Source: Phoronis ovalis (taxonomy: Eukaryota; Phoronida; Phoronidae). Taken from it: a stretch of 12,387 nucleotides of DNA. This document shows positions 1 through 7,551 of this stretch, piece by piece; position 1 is the stretch's first letter; each line of letters opens with the position of its first letter. Location: positions 1 to 12,387 of the forward strand of contig JAOXYB010033340.1 in NCBI GenBank assembly GCA_028565635.1, given 5' to 3'. The notes under the pieces were generated by a model. That model was not told the origin of the DNA, did no database searches, and saw only the letters and a list, made by a program, of their open reading frames with translations. A program made the translations under genes and the position numbers.

Positions 1-211
1 TATTATAATATTTAAGCATATATAGAAATGTTAACCAATATACATTGTATTAATAACATATATATAAACTTCAGATCAACTACAATCTTCAAAGTCTATA
101 ATTTATGTTCTTCAGTCGAAATACGCTGTATCCTTAGTAGTACAAATACCTGTGTTGAATTTAAGCTATTCTGAACAGCTTCATCTTGTAAAGCAACGTA
201 AATCACACCTA

Positions 212-245
212 CTATCTATCTATCAATAACTGTATATTACTATCT
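212..245 (-). promoter_or_regulatory. Cluster of four GATA-type sites
   Basis: On the minus strand the WGATAR consensus occurs at 220-225, 216-221 and 212-217 as an overlapping CTAT run on the plus strand, and again at 240-245. The first three form a very short tetranucleotide repeat, so they may be a microsatellite rather than a selected site. GATA zinc-finger factors bind WGATAR in animals and fungi. Function here is inference. Confidence 0.25.
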
Positions 246-547
246 TGTCATAATGAATTCAAGTAGCCGCAATTATTGTAAGTGTGATTGTCTAATTGAT
301 GACTAATTATTTAAATAAATGTTTTTACTACTTATACGATTAGGCAAATATTGACAAACCGCGTTATGATACTCTAACAGATATCTTCAATTACTGGTTT
401 GCGGCTTGTAATAAGTAATCGTGTGGTTAAAAGTTATGTAACTGTATATAAACAAACTTGGCGTTCATTATCATCTAAAATTTTTAATGTATGAATAAAT
501 GTGTCGTTTATTATATCGTAGAAGTCGAACACTAAAAACGAGCCACG

Positions 548-555
548 ATGCAAAT
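548..555 (+). promoter_or_regulatory. Perfect POU octamer
   Basis: ATGCAAAT matches the octamer bound by POU-domain homeodomain factors. It lies 16 bases before a short inverted repeat. A single octamer is expected by chance in about this much DNA, so this copy alone means little. Three more copies occur at 4688-5423. Confidence 0.2.
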
Positions 556-571
556 CCACTTTTGGACTGGG

Positions 572-586
572 CTCAAATTATTTGAG
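572..586. repeat. Perfect inverted repeat, 7-base arms
   Basis: The arms CTCAAAT and ATTTGAG are separated by one base. It could form a cruciform or bind a dimeric factor, but a palindrome of this size is not rare in AT-rich DNA. Confidence 0.5.
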
Positions 587-667
587 TCTGATTTTATGCG
601 GTTTTTAAAAGTTAATAATGCCAGTCACTTAAGAAAAATTAACATTTTAAATTCTTCTGTACCTAAT

Positions 668-680
668 CACACACACACAC
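668..680. repeat. Short CA microsatellite
   Basis: Thirteen bases of alternating C and A, uninterrupted. This is a simple dinucleotide repeat typical of eukaryotic non-coding DNA and may vary in length between individuals. Confidence 0.8.
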
Positions 681-1250
681 GCGATAAAACATTTCATCTT
701 TCACCACTCGACTTTTAGCAACAGAAATTATGAATCACAGACATGTCACCTTTCTTTCAAATAGTGTCCTTTTTTTCTATAAAAAGAGAGTATGCTAGTA
801 CTAAAAGGTTAACGGGTGTAAGAATCTGCCTAAAATTATTAGTTTTATTTCTACACTTCACGAATTTATATCAGTTTAACACAAAATACATAAATGTTGG
901 GAAAACGCTAAATTATGTATAGATAAAATAGAGAATTTTTAGACTCTACATTTCTTACACAGTATTTAAGATAAGCGACATTATTGAAGATTAGGTAAAA
1001 GTCATCTTATTCGTAAAGGAATGTCAATAAAATTTGAGAATTTTAAAATTTAATTTTACTTCTTTTTTTACTAATGGAGACGTGACTATTTAAAGTATGT
1101 TGATTGTAATATATGACTGATACTATTCTCGTCTCCCAAACACTCCTTGCATTAATTATGCTATCAAATATTAATTAGATTTCAAACACCATAATAAAAT
1201 ATTCAAATTTGTCAAAATAACATATACAACATTCTATTTTTCCAATACCC

Positions 1251-1900
1251 TGACATCACTAGAAATTTAAACTTAGTATTTTTTTATGACAGTACGAGCC
1301 CCTTATTGCGGCCGTTGCATATCACAGACTTTAATATTTTTTAAATATTTTTCTTGTAAATCGAGTTTCGATTTCTGAATGATAAAAGCGGTCAAATAAG
1401 GCATATTCTACAAATCAAAATCCAATCATTCCTGAGGCAAGATATGAACTCATTTGAATGAGATACTTTTTTGAAAAGGTAAATTTGAAACTTCAGATAA
1501 CAAATACCAAAGTCATCAAGTAACATCTTTTTAAATTGATTTTCAAAGGAACACCTGTGTAAGATCAAATGGTACAAACGATCATTTCTATAACTGCTAT
1601 AGCAGAGGTGTGAGTAAGTATAAAAGTCATAACATTTTCATATCGAATTACAGGTATCTGATAATCTAACCTCAAAATATTATATTTATATTGAATATGA
1701 TATTTGTGATATACTCGTGATATATGTTATGCGGTTATCACTATGCTTTTTATGCATTTTAATTATTATTAACATTATTAATTTACAAACAATTACAAAC
1801 TGTGCGAAGCTATAGACATTGAACGCCTTGGTACCAAATTAAATGTATACATGTAGATGTATTATGAATTCACTATAAGGAATACTAGAAATGTGCCTGT
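1251..1900. other. AT-rich stretch without a gene
   Basis: The minus-strand frame at 1392-1577 has no domain or coding-like composition and is taken as chance. The stretch contains a 12-base palindrome at 1594-1605, three TGATAT repeats at 1698-1723 spaced 9 and 11 bases apart, and a near-duplicated decamer ending in ACAAAC around 1781-1800. Nothing else is supported. Confidence 0.55.
1594..1613. promoter_or_regulatory. Palindrome abutting a T-box half-site
   Basis: CTGCTATAGCAG is a perfect 12-base palindrome. It is followed directly by AGGTGTGA, which matches the half-site bound by T-box factors such as Brachyury. The match is seen in the sequence. Occupancy by any factor is inference, and an 8-base match can arise by chance. 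Confidence 0.2.
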
Positions 1901-1907
1901 AACTTAC

Positions 1908-1954
1908 TGGACGTCCCCAATGGCTTCTGCAAAGGATTCTGCAGTGTCGTCATT
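1908..1954 (-). other. Candidate 47-nt internal exon
   Basis: On the minus strand a TTACAG acceptor is followed by 47 bases that run into a textbook GTAAGT donor at 1907-1902. One frame reads NDDTAESFAEAIGDV and has balanced, GC-richer codons unlike the flanks. Against it, the polypyrimidine tract before the acceptor is weak. If unspliced, this frame ends at TAA right after the exon, so it could also be the end of a terminal exon. A second frame is open too (minus 1953-1885, starting MTTLQNPLQKPLG, 22 codons before a stop). No partner exon was identified. The protein was not recognised. Confidence 0.25.
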
Positions 1955-2336
1955 CTGTAAGCTTTAATTATCTGTAGTGTATTTTCCTTGTCTCATGCGA
2001 GGGACCAGTGAAGTCTGGCTATTTGAGAATCAACAGTATTCTAAGTCTCCGTGCGACACCTTCCACTTAATGCTTCGACTCTATTTGACTTGTTCATGGT
2101 TAAATACAATATATAAATCGAGAATAATGCACGCAAGAAGTTTTATTAAATCTTCATGTGATTGGTTGTTGAGACACAATAGAATCTGAAAGCCAAGGGG
2201 CACAAATATAATAACCGCATGTTACATAGGAGGTTCCGGGGAGGATAAAGTGTTAAGTTGCACGATAGAAGTTACACCTCGTGAAAACAATACTTTAATT
2301 AACGCTGTGGTAACTTAGATACCATTATTATGGAAC

Positions 2337-2408
2337 TCATTTTCTGTAGTCGTAAAACACCGAACGGGGAAATCTTCGAGAAATGTTTACCCCTTCTGTC
2401 GAGCTCTT
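2337..2408 (-). other. Candidate terminal coding exon
   Basis: On the minus strand a pyrimidine-rich acceptor (GCTTTATCCTGCAG) precedes 23 sense codons and a TGA at 2339-2337. The frame starts KSSTEGV and continues through FPRSVFYDYRK, a composition with few of the Lys/Asn/Ile codons that dominate chance frames here. A shorter alternative uses a GTAAAC donor after 18 bases. No canonical polyadenylation signal was seen just downstream. It lies upstream of the 47-nt candidate exon on the same strand, so the two could be alternative ends of one gene. This is speculative. Confidence 0.15.
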
Positions 2409-2705
2409 CTGCAGGATAAAGCAACGGTGTTGCTAAGTTATTTATAAATATTACAACTTTAATGAGCATAATAAATATATCAGTGGTAGTACAAACCAAT
2501 TTATATAACAATATGTGCTTCAGTGGCGGATTCGTGAGCACACTGCTTGTCATAGTTTAACTTTATCCACCTCTTTAAAAATTGCCTGACAATAATCGCT
2601 GAAAAATTCCAAAACTAAAAGATTTCATATTTTCTTTCTTAGAAGTATGGATTAGTCTTTGCTTTTTATTTTAATGAAATAAATTAACTGATTTAAATGA
2701 CACCC

Positions 2706-2813
2706 ATGGCTACATCACCTGTTCTTTACTTCATTGAACGTGCCGATCAAGCCAAGCACATGCACGTTATAAAAAAGATTATTTCAAATTATTTTGACAT
2801 AGTGGGGTTATAA
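2706..2813 (+). other. Candidate small ORF, 35 codons
   Basis: The frame starts ATGG and begins MATSPVLYFIERADQAKHMH, followed by a Lys/Ile-rich second half, and ends at TAA. The first 20 codons use GCC, GAT, CAA, AAG and CAC, which is unlike the surrounding AT-rich DNA. A pyrimidine-rich acceptor-like TTTCTTTCTTAG lies about 65 bases upstream. There is no signal peptide, membrane segment or known domain. Frames of this length are expected many times by chance in a window of this composition, so only composition argues for it. It could also be a first exon or a fossil of one. Confidence 0.15.
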
Positions 2814-2965
2814 AATACGATTCCACCTTCTTTTCATTACCGGGAATCAGTTTGAGAAATTCTAGAACCTGGACACTTAACAGAACGCTGACCCTCGCAA
2901 TCAGCTATTTAGCTTTTAGTGACAGTTACAGGAATAAGCTGGGATAAGACTTAATCAGTATTTAT

Positions 2966-2985
2966 GATTCCCGGGGGGGTGAATC
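2966..2985. repeat. Inverted repeat around a G-run
   Basis: GATTC and GAATC flank a 10-base loop that contains CCC followed by seven G. The G-run is the longest in the window and stands out from its AT-rich setting. A single run cannot form a G-quadruplex alone. Confidence 0.4.
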
Positions 2986-3133
2986 GCTCATTAAATAATT
3001 CCTGATCTGTTTTGTATATCGTCTTCATAATAGTTACTCGTTTCGTTTAATGAAATGATTTACATAGGATTTTATATATCCACTATTACCATGGGTCCTA
3101 GCTTGTTTCGTCCGACATAATATTTTTTGATAA

Positions 3134-3153
3134 TGTGTGTATATATATATATA
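3134..3153. repeat. TG/TA microsatellite
   Basis: Alternating TG passes directly into alternating TA for about 20 bases. This compound dinucleotide repeat is typical of eukaryotic non-coding DNA. Confidence 0.8.
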
Positions 3154-3600
3154 CTTTTCCAATTCAGAATATTAATTGTTGTGGACCTGTTTATTTTTTA
3201 GATCATACCTGATATGTGCTAAGCGAACTTAAAACTTTGAAACACATTATAAACAGTGATGAAAATATTTAGGTAGCGGAAGACGCATAGACAAATAACA
3301 TATAAACGTATAGATGAAATCATGCAAAATAATTTAAAGGTATTATTTATTTCTGATGAAGAAACTATTTTATAAGCATCGAAATGTCCAGAATAATGAG
3401 TGCTTTTCTCAAGCTGTTTTTGCAAAGTTTGAAATAAACTAATATGAGTTAATTTTAGCATTGCCAAAGAATGTTGTCCCATGTATATTCTAATAATTTA
3501 CCCAATAATTAATCTTTTTTTTAAAAATTAATTGCTGTGCTATTAAATATAATAAGAGCAGAATGCTATAATGCTACATTGTCTTACGGAATGTCTACTC

Positions 3601-4350
3601 GTTGTGATATTTACCAAGCTTTCTGGAATAAGTAAAAGTGGCAGCCTAATTTCGAGAATCCCCCGGGATTTGCGTAATACAGTTAATTTATATGATCACA
3701 GTGGGAAAACTGAACTTTGACAATCCGGATTAATCTTTCTTTCAACATATAGTTCACTTTTCACATAATGGACTATACACATTTGTCAAAATCACTTATA
3801 ATCGACCATAAAGATGTCTAGACCACGTAACGCTGCCGAGAAATGGATTTACTTTAGTCGCGGGATTAGAGTGACCCGATTGGTCAAAAGATACATTCTT
3901 GTGTAATTTAAGGTACTGCAAAATGGTCCTCTGCCAATCAAATCTTAAGAAAATATCCCTTTAGATCAATATTAGAGCTATTTTCGAATGAAGAAAATTG
4001 TGAATAAATTAAAAGACTTTACATGGATGAAGTCTGGGACACTCACCCATAGTGAACTATTTGTTTGCCGAATATGTTTATGAAATTCATTGATCAGTAG
4101 CCTTAGGAAAAACTGAAAATGCTTTCGTTTAACCGAAACAAAACAAAAGCTGGCAGTATGCATTTTTTATTAACAATTCAGTCAATATAAAGTATTCTAA
4201 TTGTAGACTGTTAATAAATAAATGCGTCATTTTATCAGAAATGAATAAACAAATATCTAAAAAGATAATCACATTGATCTATAATTATATAACAATTACG
4301 CTAATAATTAACGATAATCGCCAATTGTTTTAACAACAGAATCAGCTACT
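3601..4350. other. AT-rich stretch with one short frame
   Basis: It contains an inverted repeat at 3657-3670 (AATCCC and GGGATT around a CC spacer) and a GC-richer run at 3815-3890 with the short frame listed separately. The minus frame at 3978-4163 shows no domain. No RNA gene or mobile element was recognised. Confidence 0.5.
3814..3906 (+). other. Candidate small ORF, 30 codons
   Basis: The frame begins MSRPRNAAEKWIYFSRGIRV and ends at TAA. It is strongly basic and sits in a locally GC-richer run. An in-frame stop lies six codons upstream of the ATG, so the frame cannot extend far. No domain, signal peptide or known family was recognised. Its length is fully compatible with chance. It could instead be part of an old repeat, since the run is bounded by imperfect TAGACCAC and TTGGTCAA inverted ends. 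Confidence 0.12.
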
Positions 4351-4359
4351 TAGAACCCG

Positions 4360-4417
4360 TTAAGCAGACCCGCTTAAGTTTCCAAGAAATCTAAATTTTG
4401 ATGCTTTGTTTCGCGCC
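4360..4417. promoter_or_regulatory. Hairpin with STAT-like and E2F-like sites
   Basis: TTAAGC and GCTTAA at 4360-4377 form a perfect 6-base stem with a 6-base loop. TTCCAAGAA at 4380-4388 fits the TTCNNNGAA STAT consensus. TTTCGCGCC at 4409-4417 fits the E2F consensus TTTSSCGC and begins a TTCGC/GCGAA inverted pair. The sites are packed in about 60 bases, but each one alone is expected by chance about once per window. Confidence 0.2.
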
Positions 4418-4994
4418 AGAAAGCGAACAATAGCTTTGTAATTATCTCTTCCACATAAAAGTAAGATACGCGTTAAACTGCAAGATTAACACTACATAAG
4501 AGACTTCTTACATGCAAGTCCATCATTTTTAACTGCAGAAAAAATTGTGAAACTGGTCTGAAGCATATAATTTGAACGACGGCACCCGATGTTTGAAAAA
4601 GTGTAATCATAATTCTTTCTGAAAGTTTCATAGTCAAAGTTTAGACCCTTGTTATTGTTTCTGGTTTGTTAAAATGTGTAATATCTAATTTGCATTGTCA
4701 AAGTATGTTTTACATTTTTCCCTTTTTTTAACATGAAAAGAGTTTTGTAAATCTATAAGACATGTAGTCTACATAGAGATTGTTTATAGCATTCAACTTG
4801 TTTCTATTTATAGTTTAAATGAAAAGAAATCGAATTTTATTTTTCACAAACATTTCTTGTCATTAAAAATTATATACATCTTAATATTATAAAGCGGTGC
4901 TTTTATGTGGAAGTTTTATTTCTTTAATTGTAAAATTACCTCGCTAAATTTGACTTTGTAGAATGTTTTATGGATGTTTTATTCGTGTTTTCAG

Positions 4995-5014
4995 TTGATA
5001 ATTGAAGTTAAAAG
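4995..5014 (+). other. Candidate 20-nt microexon
   Basis: A strong acceptor (TTTTATTCGTGTTTTCAG, pyrimidine-rich) is followed by 20 bases and then GTAAGA, with AAAAG directly before the donor. A possible branch point TTGAC lies about 40 bases upstream. Only one frame is open through it (LIIEVK plus two bases). Microexons of 3-27 nt are well known in animal neural genes. At 20 nt this one would shift the frame if skipped. No partner exons were found in the window. Confidence 0.25.
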
Positions 5015-5073
5015 GTAAGATATTTTTATTCCTTTTCATTGTGCACGATTTGCATTTTGAGAGAGGTCGAGAT

Positions 5074-5154
5074 ATGTCATGGTTTTCAGAAGAAACATTA
5101 AATCTGTCGCCTAATCCGTCTAATGCTCCTGTTATATTTATTGAAATGTATTAG
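5074..5154 (+). other. Candidate small ORF, 26 codons
   Basis: The frame begins MSWFSEETLNLSPNPSNAPV and ends at TAG. It is open for 24 further codons upstream of the ATG, back to 5002. Its last codons run into TTAGTAAAG, which contains a donor-like GTAAAG, and TTTTCAG inside it could act as an acceptor. It is acidic, with no recognised domain. It may be a chance frame or an exon tied to the microexon 60 bases upstream. Confidence 0.13.
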
Positions 5155-5460
5155 TAAAGAAATTATGGTCATATAGAAATCATTTGTACAGTATGTTATA
5201 TAAGCTGGCTGTGCCTGGTGACTTTTACAAAAGTTGATGTGAACACCTTTTAAATGTTAATTCTAGGACTTTCATAGCGTCGATTTTATATAAACCGACA
5301 TATATTCAGGGATTCAGATCGAATGTAATGCGTCGAATTAAAATTCGCCTATATTCAAAACAATCTTAGTGAGATGTAAATAGGTCTGAAATCAACCGAG
5401 AGTGTGCTAGATCAGATGCAAATTATAAACGGGACTTGTCAAACCTATAAAGTTAGTGAT

Positions 5461-6320
5461 TAAACTATTTAATATTAATATATTTCTAGATGTGTGTGCA
5501 ATTCCACTATTTTATGATAAGCCATGAACTAACCCCCGAACTAGAAAGAGCAACAAATTTAATAATCACTTTGTAAATGTCAATATATATGTAGCTATAT
5601 TTTATATACATGCATACAAAACCAGACCAATTTGTACATACAAATGCGCTGAAGCGTAAAATTTACCGGGGAAAATCAATTTGTTATGACGAATTCAGTT
5701 AAAATGTGGCTAACCTAAACAAATAATTTTAAAAACTCTAACCACAGATAACGTCTTTTTAAGTTATATTTTCACTTTGGCGAAGTAAATTGTAAAATGT
5801 TGCTTCTATATGCACAGTTCGTGAAACTTTCATGACTTCTGTAAACCTCGGCTGCTCTTGCAATGTTCTAGTAAAAATACAACAGATACCAATGCAACAA
5901 AAAGCTAATTTTTTTCTGGATTTTTTTCACAATTTCAGTTCGATTAAATCCTTAATTACAATATTACTCTGGTGAAAGAAGTGTTAATCTCAAATCCTTG
6001 CAAAAATGTAAAAAAATTTAAAGATATGAACAATAATAGAACTAAATATGAGTACACCTTAAAAATATCAAAGCAAATCTTGCAGACGACTTTTTGTAAG
6101 TGTTTCCACACACGGTTACAAAAATACAAAGAAACCTACTCGTTGAACCCACAGATCATGTTTTATTTGAATGTATTATTTTAATACGACCAACAGCATC
6201 TTTTGACTAGGATTGTTATTTGAAAAAGCTATTTACATAAAGATTATTAAAATCTCAATATGGTTTTGTGACTTTTATTTATACACAGGATATCAAATTA
6301 TAAAAACATGACGAAAGCTG
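5461..6320. other. AT-rich stretch without a supported gene
   Basis: The plus frame at 5972-6184 is dominated by Lys, Asn, Thr and Ile codons as expected of AT-rich chance frames and shows no domain. Scattered TATATA runs occur at about 5583-5615. Nothing else was recognised. Confidence 0.55.
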
Positions 6321-6331
6321 TGTTGGTTTTT

Positions 6332-6346
6332 TGACTCACTCACGTG
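6332..6346 (+). promoter_or_regulatory. AP-1 site next to a CACGTG E-box
   Basis: TGACTCA (6332-6338) is the exact AP-1 heptamer and TCACGTG (6340-6346) is an M-box/bHLH-Zip type E-box, one base apart. AP-1 binds Fos/Jun bZIP dimers and CACGTG binds Myc/Max, MITF/TFE or USF type proteins. Adjacent placement suggests a composite element. This is inference from motifs only. Confidence 0.3.
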
Positions 6347-6353
6347 TTGCGCC

Positions 6354-6375
6354 TATTTTAGGGCCACCTAAAATA
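6354..6375. repeat. Perfect hairpin, 9-base stem
   Basis: TATTTTAGG and CCTAAAATA pair perfectly around a 4-base GCCA loop. The left arm with its flank resembles a CArG box but has seven rather than six A/T bases. It lies 7 bases after the AP-1/E-box pair. Confidence 0.5.
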
Positions 6376-6439
6376 TCAATAAGGCCACGTAGGTTTCGAG
6401 CTAAAGTTAAATGTGTATGCCACTAAACGAAGTAAAACG

Positions 6440-6461
6440 TGTTTTAAAGCAGTTTAAAACA
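6440..6461. repeat. Perfect hairpin, 9-base stem
   Basis: TGTTTTAAA and TTTAAAACA pair perfectly around a 4-base GCAG loop. It has the same stem and loop size as the hairpin 64 bases upstream but a different sequence. A NotI core (GCGGCCGC, 6492-6499) followed by eight T lies 30 bases further on. Confidence 0.5.
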
Positions 6462-6551
6462 GTAGTACATCATACCCATGTAATAGCGTGTGCGGCCGCG
6501 TTTTTTTTGCAAATTTAAGATAATTTAGTAAACACACTAAACAAACTAGCC

Positions 6552-6583
6552 ACAACAGGTGGTTGTATATCAGATTAATCTGA
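6552..6583. promoter_or_regulatory. Snail-type E-box and 14-base palindrome
   Basis: CAGGTG (6556-6561) sits inside an ACAAC/GTTGT inverted repeat. Four bases later comes TCAGATTAATCTGA (6570-6583), a perfect 14-base palindrome made of two back-to-back AGATTA cores like those bound by Otx/Bicoid-class homeodomains. Roughly one palindrome this long is expected by chance in a window this size. Confidence 0.25.
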
Positions 6584-6811
6584 AAATATTAAAACGTATA
6601 TATAACAGCGGTTTGCTAGAATTCTACTCACAGTTACTTCAGAAGAAAACTAATCGCAACGCGGACGATTGGTTACACTGCCATATAAAATAAATATACA
6701 AATATTTTTATTAAAATTTAAGTTTTTAATTATTTTATGTATTACTAGAATAATGTCAGCTTGATAATACGAAAAATTTGACATCAACAGTTTCTGGAAA
6801 TAGCTTTTAAC

Positions 6812-6900
6812 TGATAAGTTAACAACGTTAGATAGATCAGTTGCGATTGATAGAATATACCTCTATAACATAATAGTTTTCTTGATCTGTATTTTGATAG
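6812..6900 (+). promoter_or_regulatory. Four GATA-type sites on one strand
   Basis: WGATAR matches occur at 6812-6817, 6830-6835, 6848-6853 and 6895-6900, all on the plus strand. The first three starts are exactly 18 bases apart. Assuming two-thirds A+T, fewer than one match is expected in this length. GATA factors are a plausible binder. The regular spacing may be accidental. Confidence 0.3.
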
Positions 6901-7204
6901 CTTTCAAGCCTTGTAAGTTAAATCTATTCAAGACCAGTGGAAAATGTATACAAGTTAAAGTTTGACATATGCAATTGTATCAATTCAAATATTTGTTATC
7001 GGAAAAGGTGCGATATTTTGTCGACTTATGAACTTTCATTCAGTTCTTACAAATATATTCCTTATATACAATGTTTGAAAGAAAATGTGTAATGTGTAAT
7101 GAGGGACCGGTGTAAAATGTCTTTCGTTATTATACAAATATCAAAATTGATTTGTGAAATTTTCATCAAAAGATTGACATTAGCAAGATAAAGATGTGTT
7201 TGCA

Positions 7205-7348
7205 ATGACTCTTAGCGCCGTTCCTTTGGAAAATTTGTCCAGACAACCCTCGGGCAATTTTATAAATAAACATAGACCATTTGTACTCTTTAAAGATTTC
7301 ATTAATTTTTGCCAGCATTCAATGCTAACACTCAAAATTTCCCATTAA
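7205..7348 (+). other. Candidate small ORF, 47 codons
   Basis: The frame begins MTLSAVPLENLSRQPSGNFI and ends at TAA after CQHSMLTLKISH. A purine at -3 gives a fair start context, and the frame is open seven codons further upstream. The first half is GC-richer and uses GCC, CCT, CTC-type codons. The second half returns to AT-rich codons. No signal peptide, membrane helix or known domain was recognised. Chance frames of this length are expected several times in the window. It might be the best small-protein candidate, or part of an exon. Confidence 0.17.
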
Positions 7349-7432
7349 CTAAATCTGGATATGATGTCTTAGCCATTATGTAAATAGCGCTTGAAATGTT
7401 TCAAGAAGTGAGAAATTGACAACCAAAATACG

Positions 7433-7446
7433 ATATATATATATAT
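7433..7446. repeat. AT microsatellite
   Basis: Fourteen bases of alternating A and T, followed by a TTACGTGA motif. Confidence 0.75.
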
Positions 7447-7491
7447 TACGTGATATTGTTAACCCTGTCAGTTCCAAGAAAAAATTATATA

Positions 7492-7514
7492 CGTCATGAC
7501 GCCGTTGTATAAAG
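7492..7514 (+). promoter_or_regulatory. bZIP palindrome and TATA-like box
   Basis: CGTCATGACG (7492-7501) is a perfect 10-base palindrome made of two overlapping TGACG half-sites of the CREB/ATF type. TATAAAG (7508-7514) follows six bases later. The pair lies 38 bases before the RFX-site duplication. Together they could be a core promoter facing right, but no convincing coding frame follows closely. Confidence 0.25.
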
Positions 7515-7551
7515 GTTCCTTGAACGCAAAACTTCACAGCAGAAACAACTT

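Larger units (their letters stand above)
1..1250. other. AT-rich stretch without a gene
   Basis: No protein-like frame or RNA gene was seen here on either strand. The stretch holds a cluster of GATA-type sites near 211-245, one perfect POU octamer at 548-555, a 15-base inverted repeat at 572-586 and a short CA microsatellite at 668-680. The rest is poly-A/T-rich sequence with frequent stops in all frames. It looks like ordinary intergenic or intronic DNA. Confidence 0.6.
1901..2560. other. GC-elevated patch on the minus-strand exon side
   Basis: Runs at about 1907-1955, 1990-2090, 2220-2290 and 2340-2430 are visibly richer in G+C than the flanks and less broken by stop codons. This is what remnants of exons or of an old insertion look like. 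Two minus-strand candidate exons lie here. The longer open frames on both strands (plus 1977-2189 and minus 2299-2553) show no recognisable domain and overlap in conflicting phases. Alternatives are a decayed mobile element or simple compositional variation. Confidence 0.4.
2561..3600. other. AT-rich stretch with one short frame
   Basis: It holds a 35-codon protein-like frame at 2706-2813, a G-run inside a small inverted repeat at 2966-2985 and a mixed TG/TA microsatellite at 3134-3153. The minus frame at 3219-3482 is rich in Ile, Phe, Ser and Lys with no domain and is treated as chance. Nothing else was recognised. Confidence 0.5.
4688..5423. promoter_or_regulatory. Cluster of three POU octamers
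   Basis: ATTTGCAT occurs at 4688-4695 and 5048-5055, and ATGCAAAT at 5416-5423. All three are exact. From an assumed two-thirds A+T composition, about one exact octamer is expected in the whole window, so three in about 740 bases is a mild excess. POU-domain factors bind this octamer. Spacing of over 300 bases makes cooperative binding doubtful. Confidence 0.2.
4418..5460. other. AT-rich stretch with octamers and a candidate microexon
   Basis: Three perfect POU octamers, a splice-bounded 20-nt candidate exon and a 26-codon frame lie here. A 14-base inverted repeat at 5334-5347 (CGAATT and AATTCG around AA) is also present. The rest is AT-rich with no other recognised feature. Confidence 0.5.
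6700..7480. other. AT-rich stretch with GATA array and a short frame
   Basis: This stretch holds a plus-strand GATA array at 6812-6900, a 47-codon frame at 7205-7348, an inverted repeat at 7390-7405 (CTTGAAA and TTTCAAG) and an AT microsatellite at 7433-7446. No RNA gene or mobile element was recognised. Confidence 0.5.

Noticed and set aside
738-747. p53-like half-site AGACATGTCA
   Set aside because: The last base breaks the consensus and no second half-site is adjacent.
1977-2189. 70-codon plus frame over the GC-elevated patch
   Set aside because: No domain, low-complexity tail and conflict with splice-bounded minus-strand candidates. Its length is expected by chance.
2299-2553. 84-codon minus frame
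   Set aside because: It overlaps the better splice-bounded frame in another phase and shows no domain or conserved motif.
2899-2911. A 13-base word shared with about 8321-8333 (CAATCAGCTATTT)
   Set aside because: In 12 kb of AT-rich DNA several 13-base matches between unrelated places are expected, so it is not evidence of a repeat family.
3881-3892. TGGTCAAAAGAT recurring inverted near 8008-8019, possible terminal inverted repeats of a mobile element
   Set aside because: The match ends after about 12 bases, with no target-site duplication and no transposase remnant between the copies.
6352-6362. CArG-like box CCTATTTTAGG
   Set aside because: It has seven A/T bases between CC and GG where SRF sites need six. 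It is kept only as a hairpin arm.
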